Source: Sediminibacterium ginsengisoli (GTDB taxonomy: Bacteria; Bacteroidota; Bacteroidia; Chitinophagales; Chitinophagaceae). From it: a DNA stretch of 64,000 bases. The stretch spans positions 417,833 to 481,832 of the forward strand of contig NZ_FUWH01000003.1 in assembly GCF_900167075.1 (NCBI RefSeq), in the 5' to 3' direction. The number at the start of each line of letters is the position of its first letter. Positions within the stretch are counted from its first letter, which is position 1. The position numbers and the translations under genes were made by a program. Below, in pieces: positions 52,416-61,651 of the stretch. The notes below the pieces were generated by a model. It ran no database searches, was not told where the DNA came from, and was given only the letters and a program-made list of their open reading frames with translations.

Positions 52416-54812
52416 TTAATTGCCTGCTGAACTGCCTGTATAATGAAGGATCACCCGCAGAAAATCATCCGGAACAAAGGGTTTTACAATGATCTCACGA
52501 ACATCGAGCCCGGCCAGCCCCGGTGCTGTTTCATGCGGCAGGTTGGCTGTAAGCGCAATGATGGGCAAGCGGATTCCTTTCTGCCGCAGCATGGCGGTTG
52601 CCTTAAACCCATCCATTACCGGCATATGCATATCCATGAGGATGATCCGGTGCTTTTCCGGATCCACCATATCGAGCGCTTCCTGGCCATTCCTTGCAAC
52701 ATCGATGGTTGCCCCCCATTTCTCCAGGAAAGATCGCGCTACAAGAATATTCACTTCATTATCTTCTACCAGCAGGATACGGATGCTGTCCAATGGTTTG
52801 CGCCCGTCTTTGGAAACAACCAGTGCCGGCTGCCTGGTCTCTTCGCTGAGTGCAAGGTGACTGATCGGAAAAGTTTGTGTAAACCAGAAAGTAGAACCTT
52901 TGCCCGGTTCGCTTTTCAGCTGCAGCGAAGACCCCTGCAGGCTGAGGATCTTTTTACAGATGGCAAGCCCAAGCCCGGTGCCGCCAAAACGACGCGAGGT
53001 TGATGTGTCAGCCTGCGAAAAACGTTCAAAAATGAGCCCCTGTTTTTCGGGTTCAATACCGATGCCTGTATCGGTAACACTTACGGTTACGGTAACATTA
53101 TCATAGTTTACAACTTCACGCTTGATCTCGAGCTGTACAAACCCCTCCTTGGTGAATTTGATCGCATTCTGCACCAGGTTGCTGATCACCTGTGCGGTCC
53201 TTGTAGGATCCCCGATCACACGATTGATGAAAGCATCATCTATTTTGAGCCTTAATTCAATGCCCTTATCATCAGCCGCAGATTGAAGTCCCCCGATGAT
53301 GTTTCGTGCGATACCGGACAGATCCATTTCAATCTTTTCGAACCGGATCTTTTCGGCATCGATTTTATTATAATCGAGGATATCGTTCACAATGGACAGA
53401 AGGCTGTTGGCAGAGAACAACAGAACCTGCAATCTTTCTTCCTGGTCTTTTCGCGGTTTTTCTTCCAGCAGCATATGCGAAATGCCGATCACGGAATTGA
53501 GCGGCGTCCGGATCTCGTGCGACATGTTCGACAGGAAATCGCTTTTGGCACGCAATCCTTCTTCCGCGTCTTTCTTGGCCTTATTTAATGTATAAGCGAA
53601 CCGGAAAGAAAGTATAAGCGACTGCAGGAAGAAAAAGGAAATATACCCGGTGAACAAAAGCGCTTTCTGAGGCTTTACAAAACCGAAGTACTGCAGGTTG
53701 ATGATAACAAATACCAGCAACACCACAGCCGTACTGATCAGTGCATAGGGTGCACCCAGCCGCCGGTTCCGCACAGCTTTGATATATACATAAAAGGCAT
53801 AGGCGATCACGCTGAACATCACCGCCAGGAAAGGACTGATAAGTTGTGTGAAAACGGTTGGCGGAAAAATGATGACCACCGCGGCGAGCGACAGGCAGGC
53901 CCAGATCTCCACCCACATGATATACCTGTTGGCATCTTTCGGATAGAGGTATAAAGTATATAATGTAAAAAACGCGACACTTATAAAAAGGCTCAGGTAT
54001 TCGAGGTGAATGGTAGTTACCCACGAAAGGCCGGGAAATAAAGTATGCAATACATAATAACCGGAACCGATAATGCGGTAACTATAGAAAAGGCAGAATA
54101 ATGAGAAGAACAGGATTACTTTATCATGCCTGCCGAAAAGGTATAAGCCGAAAAAGAAAAGTCCGCCCATGAAGAGACAGCCTGTAAGCAGCAGGTCATA
54201 AGCCTGTGTTTCCTGGCGTTTGTAAAACAGTGTATCATAGTCGCCGACCTTTATTTCTTTATAAGGACCGCCTTTTGAGTGGTGAAAATTAGCTACCTGT
54301 AAAACAAGGTGCAGGGTATCAAGATCGTCGTCGAGCTGTATTGTTTTTTCCTCCCAGTGCGGGATAGTTGTCTCTTTGCTTGTTCCTGGTTTCCCGGCAG
54401 CAGCGAACAGCTTGCCGTTGAGATAAAGCTGGAAAGAAGAGTAAGTGTCGGGTACTTCCAGGCCTAATGCAGGTCTTTTTTTCGGAAGCAATACGGTAAG
54501 GGAATAACTGGCATAGCCTTTGGCGGGCAAAGGTTTTCCGGCAACGATGGTATTGGCCCATTTTACGGGAAAGGCAACATAAGAGGTCAGTTTGCCGGAG
54601 CTGTCGTTAATGGCAGTAAGCAATTGCTCCCAGTAAAGCCCCCATTCGCCGTTCAGCGAAACAATGTTTCCTGACAGATTGGTGTTACGGAGATCCATCA
54701 CACCATTAACGGCATGCATGGTTGTATCTCCGGCCCGGGCAACAGTAATGCTGCCAATGCTCAGGAATAGCATTGCAATAGATACAGCATATTGCTTCAG
54801 GCGTGGGCGCAT
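52416..54812 (-). CDS. 7TMR-DISM hybrid sensor histidine kinase with receiver domain
   Basis: The 798-residue protein has a signal peptide, an extracytoplasmic 7TMR-DISMED2/jelly-roll domain (residues about 30-200; LNGEWGLYWEQLL, YSLTVLLPKKRPALGLEV), seven membrane helices (about 205-405), a HisKA domain (FLSNMSHEIRTPLNSVIGISHMLLEE, phospho-His), an ATPase domain (NLVQNAIKFTKEG, VTDTGIGIEPEKQGLIFERFSQ, GGTGLGLAICKKIL) and a C-terminal receiver (ILLVEDNEVN, phospho-Asp in IILMDMHMPVMDG). It senses an outside ligand and starts a phosphorelay. No output regulator is adjacent, so the receiver probably passes phosphate to a distant Hpt protein. A SixA-like phosphatase is encoded 10 kb away. Confidence 0.93.
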   Translation of the reverse strand: MRPRLKQYAVSIAMLFLSIGSITVARAGDTTMHAVNGVMDLRNTNLSGNIVSLNGEWGLYWEQLLTAINDSSGKLTSYVAFPVKWANTIVAGKPLPAKGYASYSLTVLLPKKRPALGLEVPDTYSSFQLYLNGKLFAAAGKPGTSKETTIPHWEEKTIQLDDDLDTLHLVLQVANFHHSKGGPYKEIKVGDYDTLFYKRQETQAYDLLLTGCLFMGGLFFFGLYLFGRHDKVILFFSLFCLFYSYRIIGSGYYVLHTLFPGLSWVTTIHLEYLSLFISVAFFTLYTLYLYPKDANRYIMWVEIWACLSLAAVVIIFPPTVFTQLISPFLAVMFSVIAYAFYVYIKAVRNRRLGAPYALISTAVVLLVFVIINLQYFGFVKPQKALLFTGYISFFFLQSLILSFRFAYTLNKAKKDAEEGLRAKSDFLSNMSHEIRTPLNSVIGISHMLLEEKPRKDQEERLQVLLFSANSLLSIVNDILDYNKIDAEKIRFEKIEMDLSGIARNIIGGLQSAADDKGIELRLKIDDAFINRVIGDPTRTAQVISNLVQNAIKFTKEGFVQLEIKREVVNYDNVTVTVSVTDTGIGIEPEKQGLIFERFSQADTSTSRRFGGTGLGLAICKKILSLQGSSLQLKSEPGKGSTFWFTQTFPISHLALSEETRQPALVVSKDGRKPLDSIRILLVEDNEVNILVARSFLEKWGATIDVARNGQEALDMVDPEKHRIILMDMHMPVMDGFKATAMLRQKGIRLPIIALTANLPHETAPGLAGLDVREIIVKPFVPDDFLRVILHYTGSSAGN

Positions 54813-54920
54813 AGGTTATGATCAGTTATAAATAGGTTGGGGGGTGGTAAGTATGGCCAGGAATTCACCCCGAATGTAAACAAAAAGTACAGCAAACGAA
54901 AGGGATAGGATATTTATGAA

Positions 54921-54945
54921 AAAGCCGCCTATGGAAGGCGGCTTT
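54921..54945. terminator. Intrinsic terminator of the OmpA family gene
   Basis: A 10-bp stem (54921-54930 with 54936-54945) is followed on the minus strand by TTTTTCAT, 26 bp beyond the stop at 54971. Confidence 0.8.
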
Positions 54946-54970
54946 TGTCTATCAGCGGTAAGAAGCTTAA

Positions 54971-55855
54971 TTATTTCCTTTCCAGCAGTTTAAAGAACTG
55001 ATCCAGCTGCGGAAGGATCACGATCCTGGTTCTGCGGTTGGCTGAACGGCCTTCTGCAGTGGTATTGTCTGCGAGTGGCAGGTACTGGCTGCGTCCGGCG
55101 GCAGTCATGCGTTTCGGATCGAGGCCGTAAGTGTCCTGCAGGATACGCACCACGCTGGTAGCACGTTTAACACTCAGGTCCCAGTTGTCTGCAATGCCGG
55201 CACTGCGGATTGGCAGAGAATCAGTATGACCTTCAACCATGAATTCGATCTCCGGCTGTGCGTTCAGCACTTTGGCAACCTTGCCGAGCACTTCTTTCGC
55301 CCTGTCGGTAACATCATAGCTTCCGCTCTTGAAGAGCAGCTTGTCGGAGATGTCTACATATACCACGCCTTTATCAACTTTAATGTTGATGTCTTTGTCA
55401 TCGAGATTGCCGATAGCGCCCTTCAGGTTCATCACCAGCGCCATGTTCAGGGAATCCTTACGGGCAATTGAACCCTGCAGGTCTTTGATGTACAGGTCTT
55501 TTGCACCGATGTTTTCCAGTGATTTCTTAATGCTTTCCGCCTGAGAACCGGTTACTACAGAAAGGTCTTTCAGCTGGTTCAGCACGGTATTATTGTTGGC
55601 TTTCAGGTATTCGATCTGTTTGTTGAGCTCACTGATCTGGTTTTCGAGCGCAGCTTTACGGGTTGTCAGATCGGTATTCTGGTTGTTGGCTTTATTCAGC
55701 TCATCCTGTAATGCACGGTATTTAGCCTGCAGGTCCAGGTAGGTGGCGCTCAGCTCAGCATACTTGGCTTCTGATTGTCTTAATTTTTTGGGGCTCACAC
55801 AGGAAAATAATAGCACAGAGGCCATGGCCGCAAATAAGTAACTCTTCGTTTTCAT
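54971..55855 (-). CDS. OmpA family lipoprotein with coiled coil
   Basis: The protein has about 294 residues from the ATG at 55855. The signal MKTKSYLFAAMASVLLFSC ends in a lipobox (LFSC). Residues about 25-115 form a long coiled coil (AKYRALQDELNKANNQNTDLTTRKAALENQISELNKQIEYLK). The last 120 or so residues are an OmpA-type peptidoglycan-binding domain (LFKSGSYDVTDRAKEVLGKVAKVL, VEGHTDSLPI, NWDLSVKRATSVVRIL, GRSQYLPLADNTTAEGRSANRRTRIVI) with the Asp and Arg that bind diaminopimelate. It ties the outer membrane to the cell wall. The architecture is like Bacteroidota chemotaxis-type MotB/OmpA proteins, but no motor partner is present. Confidence 0.92.
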   Translation of the reverse strand: MKTKSYLFAAMASVLLFSCVSPKKLRQSEAKYAELSATYLDLQAKYRALQDELNKANNQNTDLTTRKAALENQISELNKQIEYLKANNNTVLNQLKDLSVVTGSQAESIKKSLENIGAKDLYIKDLQGSIARKDSLNMALVMNLKGAIGNLDDKDINIKVDKGVVYVDISDKLLFKSGSYDVTDRAKEVLGKVAKVLNAQPEIEFMVEGHTDSLPIRSAGIADNWDLSVKRATSVVRILQDTYGLDPKRMTAAGRSQYLPLADNTTAEGRSANRRTRIVILPQLDQFFKLLERK

Positions 55856-56072
55856 ATCAATTCTGATTAAAGTGAACAATTGCCTGTCTCTAACGTAGAA
55901 AAGGCCTTAAAAATTGTGCCGCCGCGGGAATAGTTTGGGGATTGTCAGGGAGACAAAAATAGGATGTACACACAAACAGGTACAAAAACATGCATAATCT
56001 TAACAATCAGATGATACATGTGAAAAAACAGCATAAGAGATCGTAGCTTAGGCCTGTTAATAAGAAGTACTT

Positions 56073-56441
56073 ATGAGAACAATCGGTAATCTGTTGTGGT
56101 TTTTGTTTGGCGGGTTCTGGGCCTGCGTCGGCTATCTGTTTGGCGGGTTTATGTTATGTATTACCGTGATCGGTATTCCCTGGGGCTTGCAGTGTTTTAA
56201 GCTGGCAGGACTGGTCTTATGGCCTTTCGGCAAAAAAGTGGTCAACACGCAAAGTGGTGGCGGTTGTTTTTCGCTGATCTGCAATATTATCTGGCTATTG
56301 TTCGGCGGTCTGTATACGGCATTGGTGCACCTGGTATTTGCGTTGCTGCTGGGTATTACCATCATCGGCATCCCGTTTGCGCGGCAGCACCTGAAACTGG
56401 TAGAGCTGGCGCTGATGCCATTTGGTAAGCAGGTGGTGTGA
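56073..56441 (+). CDS. yccF: YccF domain-containing membrane protein
   Basis: The 122-residue protein consists of two YccF repeats. The first is LLWFLFGGFWACVGYLFGGFMLCITVIGIPWGLQCFKLAGLVLWPFGKKV, the second is IIWLLFGGLYTALVHLVFALLLGITIIGIPFARQHLKLVELALMPFGKQV. Each repeat has an IGIP turn between two membrane helices, so four helices in total. The family is found widely in bacteria and its function is unknown. It is probably transcribed alone or with the hypothetical gene 63 bp downstream. Confidence 0.93.
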   Translation: MRTIGNLLWFLFGGFWACVGYLFGGFMLCITVIGIPWGLQCFKLAGLVLWPFGKKVVNTQSGGGCFSLICNIIWLLFGGLYTALVHLVFALLLGITIIGIPFARQHLKLVELALMPFGKQVV

Positions 56442-56504
56442 TTTTTAATCCGGACCGGACAATTTCCGGGCCGGATCGGCGTTATATAGTGCAAACTGCT
56501 GCTT

Positions 56505-56969
56505 ATGGCCTCCTTCAGAAGCTTTGTGGGATCCGAGCTGATGTCTATCCGCCAGAATATTGCTGCTTTACGTAACATGATCCCATCCAATATCAAATTA
56601 AAGCCTACCGAAAGGCGGAGTATGTTCAAGCTGAACGATAAAAAGAAGGAATTTGTGGAGAAAGCCGTTCAGTACATGCGCAAAAATCCGAATACCGTGC
56701 CGGCTTATGTGGATGTAACCACCTGTAACAACTATGTACAGCTTTACAAGCAATACGGCGAATTGTTATCGGAACTGGAAGAAGTAAAAACCAGGCTGGA
56801 AGATGCAAAACTGCTTCTTGGGAACGAGATCCTGAAACAGACCCGTGCTTATTTTCACAATTCGAAGAATGCTTCCTTATCCGGCAACAGTTCTTACGGT
56901 ACTATTTATGATGAACTGAAACCGCATTATGCTGTAGGGAGGAATAGCAGGAAGAGTGTGGAGGGCTAG
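56505..56969 (+). CDS. Hypothetical protein with basic helical core
   Basis: I do not recognise this 154-residue protein. It is cytoplasmic and mostly helical: FVEKAVQYMRKNPNTVPAYVDVTTCNNYVQLYKQYGELLSELEEVKTRLEDAKLLLGNEILKQTRAYFHNSKNASL. The charged helix from LSELEEVKTRLEDAKLLL looks like a short coiled coil. The opening (about 45 residues) is basic. The ATG at 56505 is the first in frame, but later ATGs at 56541, 56577 and 56622 are possible. It follows the YccF gene and its stop codon overlaps that of the convergent gene at 56966 through CTAG. No function is proposed. Confidence 0.6.
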   Translation: MASFRSFVGSELMSIRQNIAALRNMIPSNIKLKPTERRSMFKLNDKKKEFVEKAVQYMRKNPNTVPAYVDVTTCNNYVQLYKQYGELLSELEEVKTRLEDAKLLLGNEILKQTRAYFHNSKNASLSGNSSYGTIYDELKPHYAVGRNSRKSVEG

Positions 56970-57736
56970 TCGAACCAGTGTTTAACAAGAAAGGCGATTT
57001 GTGAATTATTAATAGCAGCTTTCTTCAGATAGCTTATGTCCTTTTCATTCATTGGTCTTATATAAAGTTCATCTTTAGGCCTTCGACCTTTTTTAGTAGA
57101 TGCAATTCGCAACACTTCATTTAAAGTAATGATGTTACTGCTTTTATCATTTACAAAGTAAGTGTACTCAAGTTGGTTGAAGGTGGGATTATATGGCAAC
57201 TCTTTGGAATCCATCCCCATTATATTCAGATTGATATGCTTTATGTTGATTGAATCGGGAATCACTCTGGAGATTGCGGAATCCTTAAAAGCATACCATA
57301 GTTTCTGTCCACTACAAGTCGTAATGACTAAAAAATTATTATTGAGATTCTGAATAAAAAAGCTTAACCGTATAGATATTGAAGTAGCGGTGCTGCTTGA
57401 ATTACTGGTAAAACTGCAAACCAGGCTATCTTTAGCGAAGTCTTTCAAGGGGGAGTTGCAGCTGTCAAAAGAAAATAAATATTTCTCACCCTTTGATTCA
57501 TAAAAGCCGGACCCTACAGATTCTACCTCTTGCCTTGAATCAGCCGTAAGGTCATTTGTTTTGCTACTAAAGAGCGTGTATCTACCATTTGAAAGATGTA
57601 TATAATAGACCTCATCATATGTTGATAAGACATAATTACCATTTGCAAGCTGGGCGGATACATCATTTTCTGACACCAGTAGTAATGAAAGAACGAAAAC
57701 AAGGATAAATTTTCGTAGTGTTTTGAGTCGTAACAT
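56966..57736 (-). CDS. Secreted hypothetical protein, AT-rich
   Basis: I do not recognise this 256-residue protein. It starts with a signal peptide (to VSAQ, about residue 29), then beta-strand-like segments rich in Ser, Thr and Tyr (GNYVLSTYDEVYYIHLSNGRYTLFSSKT, SFFIQNLNNNFLVITTCSGQKLWYAF). A charged, helical C-terminal part (NEKDISYLKKAAINNSQIAFLVKHW) follows. Base use is clearly more AT-rich than in its neighbours, which may mean recent transfer. Its stop overlaps the neighbour's. No function is proposed. Confidence 0.6.
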   Translation of the reverse strand: MLRLKTLRKFILVFVLSLLLVSENDVSAQLANGNYVLSTYDEVYYIHLSNGRYTLFSSKTNDLTADSRQEVESVGSGFYESKGEKYLFSFDSCNSPLKDFAKDSLVCSFTSNSSSTATSISIRLSFFIQNLNNNFLVITTCSGQKLWYAFKDSAISRVIPDSINIKHINLNIMGMDSKELPYNPTFNQLEYTYFVNDKSSNIITLNEVLRIASTKKGRRPKDELYIRPMNEKDISYLKKAAINNSQIAFLVKHWFD

Positions 57737-57858
57737 ATTGCTTTAGATAGGATAAAAAAATAATCCGATATTAATTAAGTGGGTGCAAAATTGTTCTCCG
57801 GGATCAAACAGTTGCGAGAGCCCTACTTCATATTGCCCCCTCAATCTATAAAACTCGG

Positions 57859-58308
57859 TCATATCTTCACTCCCTTCACATAACCCGTCGACTTCGCCTC
57901 AAACCCCATTTCCGGGTAAAACAAATGCGCGGCCTGCCGTTCTTCCCGGTTGCCACAATTCAGCAGCAGCATTTTTGCATCGTTGAATCCGGCCAGTTGT
58001 TCAGCAGTTTCGATCAATAGTTTGCCCACTCCATGCCTGCGGAACTCTTTTTTCACCACCAGTGCCTGGATGCGGATGAAATGCCCGTCCTGCTCCCAGA
58101 AAAATTGTTTGCTCATGCCGATATAACCAGCTATCGTTCCTTCCCTTACTGCAACAAAAGTCCAGTGATCGGCGCAGGCAGAAATGGTTTCCATACGCGC
58201 AGTCATTTGTGCTGTTGTAGTCGGGTATCCTAATTCGGTAGTCAGTACGGCAAGCGCTTCTGCATCTTTAGGCAGGAAAGCACGTACGGAAAAATCGGGC
58301 TGGCTCAT
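57859..58308 (-). CDS. GNAT family N-acetyltransferase
   Basis: The 149-residue protein has the GNAT fold with motif A in IQALVVKKEFRRHGVGKLLIETAEQLA (Arg-x-x-Gly-x-Gly for acetyl-CoA binding) and a C-terminal strand-helix (NREERQAAHLFYPEMGFEAKSTGYVKGV). The N-terminal part starts VRAFLPKDAEALAVLTTELGYP, typical of small-molecule acetyltransferases. The acceptor cannot be told. It is monocistronic; a weak spacer separates it from the AT-rich gene. Confidence 0.88.
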   Translation of the reverse strand: MSQPDFSVRAFLPKDAEALAVLTTELGYPTTTAQMTARMETISACADHWTFVAVREGTIAGYIGMSKQFFWEQDGHFIRIQALVVKKEFRRHGVGKLLIETAEQLAGFNDAKMLLLNCGNREERQAAHLFYPEMGFEAKSTGYVKGVKI

Positions 58309-58363
58309 GATGAAGTAGATTAAAATAGTTCAGCAATCATATAAAACATTCCTGTTCCCGCAA

Positions 58364-58399
58364 AAAAGAAGCCCGGACAATCTTGTCCGGGCTTCTTTT
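58364..58399. terminator. Terminator of the carbonic anhydrase operon
   Basis: A perfect 16-bp stem (58364-58379 with 58384-58399, loop ATCT) with an A-rich and a T-rich edge lies 20 bp past the carbonic anhydrase stop on the minus strand. Confidence 0.85.
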
Positions 58400-58419
58400 A
58401 TAATCAACTGCAAATCCCA

Positions 58420-59055
58420 CTATAAATCGTCGTATTCGTACAAAGGATCAATATTGGTATTGGCCCTCATTTCGAAAACGGGTTTGATGATCCCGTCTTT
58501 CAGACCATATACCCAGCCATGCAGGTCAGGCCTTTGGTCGTGTTTCCAGGCGCGCTGAATGATGGATGTTTTAGCCAGGTGCATAACCTGTTCCATTACG
58601 TTCAGCTCTACCAGCCTGTCGAAGCGCTGGTTCTCATCCTGGATGGCGGTGAGCTCTGGTTTGTGAGTATGGTAAACATCTTTGATGTTGCGGATCCACA
58701 TGTTCAGAACCTGTTTGAAATCATGATTGCTCATGGCAGCTTTCACACCGCCGCAACCGTAGTGACCGCAAACGATCACGTGTTTTACTTTCAGGTGTGT
58801 TACGGCATATTCCAGTACGCTCAGCAGGTTCACATCGGTATGGATCACGAGGTTGGCGATGTTGCGGTGAACGAAGATCTCACCCGGCTGGGTATTGGTG
58901 ATCTCGTTGGCAGGTACGCGGCTGTCGCTGCAGCCGATCCATAAAAACTCAGGTGTTTGTATATGGGCAAGCCTGTCGAAATATCCGGCATCGTCTTCTA
59001 CTTTTTCTCGTGCCCACGCTTTGTTCTCCAGTAATAATTTCTCGTATGAATGCAT
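58420..59055 (-). CDS. can: Beta-class carbonic anhydrase
   Basis: The 211-residue protein has zinc ligands C42, H98 and C101, with the Asp44-Arg46 dyad in [10 protein letters not shown] and CGHYGCGG; numbering matches E. coli Can. The tail after the HGWVYGL strand is typical for the family. It interconverts CO2 and bicarbonate in the cytoplasm. The SulP transporter gene ends 1 bp before its start, so the two are one operon, supplying bicarbonate for carboxylation or setting pH. A terminator follows. Confidence 0.95.
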   Translation of the reverse strand: MHSYEKLLLENKAWAREKVEDDAGYFDRLAHIQTPEFLWIGCSDSRVPANEITNTQPGEIFVHRNIANLVIHTDVNLLSVLEYAVTHLKVKHVIVCGHYGCGGVKAAMSNHDFKQVLNMWIRNIKDVYHTHKPELTAIQDENQRFDRLVELNVMEQVMHLAKTSIIQRAWKHDQRPDLHGWVYGLKDGIIKPVFEMRANTNIDPLYEYDDL

Positions 59056-59056
59056 T

Positions 59057-60619
59057 TTAAGAAAGGTTTTGAGGTTCGTTAAATAATGTGTGCATTGATT
59101 TATTCTGACTTTTCTTCACCTCCACCCTGATCTTTTTCAGGTGTGCATGGCATAAAAAGTTGTTCACTTCTTCTATAATGTCCTTATCGATAAAATCTGC
59201 TCTTGTAGCATCAATGATTACGCTTGCATTGCCGGGTACGTCTTCCAGTTTCCTTTTGACGATGGCTTTGTTCAGGAAGGATACATCTTTCCTGAAGCGG
59301 ATCAGGTAATTGTTATTGTCGTTCACCACGAACACGGAAGAACGGAAGTTGCTCCGGATCATAAAGAACAGACCAACACCGAGGCCGATCAGGATTCCCA
59401 CCAGCAGATCCGTCAGCAGGATCGCCGCAATGGTTACCACAAACGGGATGAACTGATCCCAGCCTTTCTTGTAAAAAGCCTTGAACAAAGAAACTTTCGC
59501 CAGCTTATACCCTGTAAAGATAAGCACTGCTGCCAGTGCACTTAAAGGAATTTTATTCAGCAGTGTCGGAACCAGCATCACACACAACAGCAGGAACAGA
59601 CCATGCAGAATGGTAGACATTTTGCTTTTGGCGCCCGAAGAAATATTGGCTGAGGTTCTTACTACTACCGAGGTCAGCGGCAGACCACCGATCATGCCCG
59701 AAACGATATTTCCCAGGCCCTGCGCTTTCAGTTCGCGGTTAGTAGGCGTTACCCTTTTCAGCGGATCCAGCTTGTCGGCTGCTTCAATACCCAGCAGGGT
59801 TTCGAGGCTGGCTACAATAGCCAGTGTGATCGCCGATGTCCACACATCCGGGTTCTTCAGAAAGCTGACATCCGGGAAGGTGAAAAATGAAAAGAAGGAA
59901 GAGATGTTTTCTGCTACCGGTAATGTAACCAGGTGCTTCGTTTCCAGTGCAGATGCTGCACCACTGCCACGCAGGTACTCATTGATCAGGGTTCCGGCGA
60001 GTACTACTACCAGCGGACCCGGTACCAGTTTGAGCGCCTTGATGCGCTTGATCTTCTCAGTTTCCCACAGCATCAGCAATAACAGGGAGATGCCACCGAT
60101 GATCAGCGCCGTTGGCGTGATGAAACGTACCGCGCTGAACAGGGCCGAAAAAGTATTTTCATTGTTGCTCTGTGCGAAAGCTTCGTCGCCCTCGAAGTCC
60201 TTGTCGTAGCCGATCAGGTGCGGGAACTGCTTCATGATCAGGATCAGACCGATGGCGGCCAGCATCCCTTTGATCACGGAGTTGGGTACGAAATCGCCGA
60301 TCACACCGGCTTTCATGAAACCGAATATCACCTGCAGCACACCCGCCAGCACTACTGCCAGCAAAAAGGCTTCGTATACCTGTAATTTGAGGATCGCCGC
60401 TGCCACGATCACGGTGAGGCCGGCAGCCGGACCGCTCACGCTTAACTGCGAGCCGCTGGCAATACCGATCACGATACCGCCCACAACACCGGCAATGATG
60501 CCGGAAAACAATGGTGCGCCGGAGCCGAGGGCAATACCAAGGCAAAGGGGCAACGCCACCAACAATACAACAATAGAGGCAGACACGTCTGCGCCTGCAT
60601 GTTTAAAAAACTTTTTCAT
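59057..60619 (-). CDS. SulP family transporter, probably bicarbonate
   Basis: The protein has about 520 residues from the ATG at 60619 ([48 protein letters not shown]). It has about twelve membrane helices with SulP motifs ([85 protein letters not shown]), and a short C-terminal STAS-like cytoplasmic segment ([24 protein letters not shown]). SulP transporters carry sulfate or bicarbonate. Coupling with carbonic anhydrase (1 bp spacing) argues for bicarbonate. The upstream small exported gene is 53 bp away, in the same direction. Confidence 0.92.
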   Translation of the reverse strand: MKKFFKHAGADVSASIVVLLVALPLCLGIALGSGAPLFSGIIAGVVGGIVIGIASGSQLSVSGPAAGLTVIVAAAILKLQVYEAFLLAVVLAGVLQVIFGFMKAGVIGDFVPNSVIKGMLAAIGLILIMKQFPHLIGYDKDFEGDEAFAQSNNENTFSALFSAVRFITPTALIIGGISLLLLMLWETEKIKRIKALKLVPGPLVVVLAGTLINEYLRGSGAASALETKHLVTLPVAENISSFFSFFTFPDVSFLKNPDVWTSAITLAIVASLETLLGIEAADKLDPLKRVTPTNRELKAQGLGNIVSGMIGGLPLTSVVVRTSANISSGAKSKMSTILHGLFLLLCVMLVPTLLNKIPLSALAAVLIFTGYKLAKVSLFKAFYKKGWDQFIPFVVTIAAILLTDLLVGILIGLGVGLFFMIRSNFRSSVFVVNDNNNYLIRFRKDVSFLNKAIVKRKLEDVPGNASVIIDATRADFIDKDIIEEVNNFLCHAHLKKIRVEVKKSQNKSMHTLFNEPQNLS

Positions 60620-60671
60620 GCCACGTAAAAAATTAAATGATAGGGAGATTATAATGCGAACACAGTGAAGA

Positions 60672-60968
60672 TCAGGCCTGGTTCGGCGGTGGCACGTGTA
60701 TATCTTCCGTATGGTTAAGCGGGATTGGCTCCGCCACCACGGGTCTCTGAGCAGAAATATAAACAATAGACGCTGTAAGCGTTACCGTTGGGGTAGAGAT
60801 GAAATCTGATTTGCCTTCGGCCTTACCCATACATTCCTTGGCATCCATGGAATGCGGGATCTCTTCCGTGAACTGACTGGAGAACAGCATTTTACCCATT
60901 TGCTGTATCGGCAGCATTTGTATGGATAAAACCAGTACCAGGAAGATATTTATGATCTTTTTAGACAT
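60672..60968 (-). CDS. Small exported protein upstream of the bicarbonate operon
   Basis: I do not recognise a domain in this 98-residue protein. It starts with a hydrophobic signal/anchor (MSKKIINIFLVLVLSIQMLPIQQMGKMLF) and has a polar remainder (SSQFTEEIPHSMDAKECMGKAEG, VTLTASIVYISAQRPVVAEPIPLNHTEDIHVPPPNQA). It contains one Cys, several His and Met, and a Pro-rich end, so metal binding is thinkable. The ATG at 60968 follows a -7-like box TATTTTCG (60977-60984 on the minus strand). It reads into the SulP gene 53 bp downstream, and a role in the operon is likely. Confidence 0.65.
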   Translation of the reverse strand: MSKKIINIFLVLVLSIQMLPIQQMGKMLFSSQFTEEIPHSMDAKECMGKAEGKSDFISTPTVTLTASIVYISAQRPVVAEPIPLNHTEDIHVPPPNQA

Positions 60969-61074
60969 CAGGTTTGCGAAAATAGCCAAGCGGCGTTGAA
61001 AACACAAACGTAAACATTCCTTTAACAAAAACATTAACTGAAATATGACAGAAAAACGAAAATTGAAAAGACGG

Positions 61075-61521
61075 TTATACGCCTGCACCCGGTTCTTTAT
61101 ACACCAGTTTCAATAAAGGATAAGGCATACCCGAATGATCCAGCTCCTGCCTGTTTCTTACTTCAAATCCCATGTTTTTATAGAAACAAAACGCCGGCTG
61201 GTTTTGTTCATTGACTTCTACTTCTTTTGCTCCTTTTTCGATTGAAAACTGCAATAATGTTTTACCATATCCCTTGCCGATCATTTCCGGATGCATGAAT
61301 AACATTTCGATCATCGTGCCGGAAATGCCGATAAAACCTGCCATCCTGTTCCCGAGAAAACCGCAATAAACGTCTAATGCAGTAAAATCCATAGAGCGAA
61401 CCATTTCCCTGATGGCTTCAAAATCTTTCTTTTCGAGAAAATGATGTGTAGCCAGTACCGAAGCCTCCCAAAGCTGTACTAACTCATTATGATAATCTGC
61501 CTGGTAACGAAGGATGTCCAT
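61075..61521 (-). CDS. GNAT family N-acetyltransferase
   Basis: The protein has 148 residues from the ATG at 61521 (MDILRYQADYHNELVQLWEASVLATHHFL). It is a GNAT enzyme with motif A in MLFMHPEMIGKGYGKTLLQFSIEKGAKEVEVNEQN (Gly-x-Gly-x-Gly) and a final PAFCFYKNMGFEV. The N-terminal half contains the ATHHF segment frequent in small YjaB/ElaA-like members. The acceptor is unknown. It may be co-transcribed with the small exported gene downstream (106 bp). No signal peptide. Confidence 0.85.
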   Translation of the reverse strand: MDILRYQADYHNELVQLWEASVLATHHFLEKKDFEAIREMVRSMDFTALDVYCGFLGNRMAGFIGISGTMIEMLFMHPEMIGKGYGKTLLQFSIEKGAKEVEVNEQNQPAFCFYKNMGFEVRNRQELDHSGMPYPLLKLVYKEPGAGV

Positions 61522-61651
61522 ATAGGATCTTTGAGCCGCAAAATTACTTATCCGGGAGGAGACGGTCAGGTTCAAATATTACAGCAGGCCTGTTTATTGC
61601 ATATTCCCGTTTCGCCTTATGTTCTAACTTCGTACCATACGCTTTTATATT

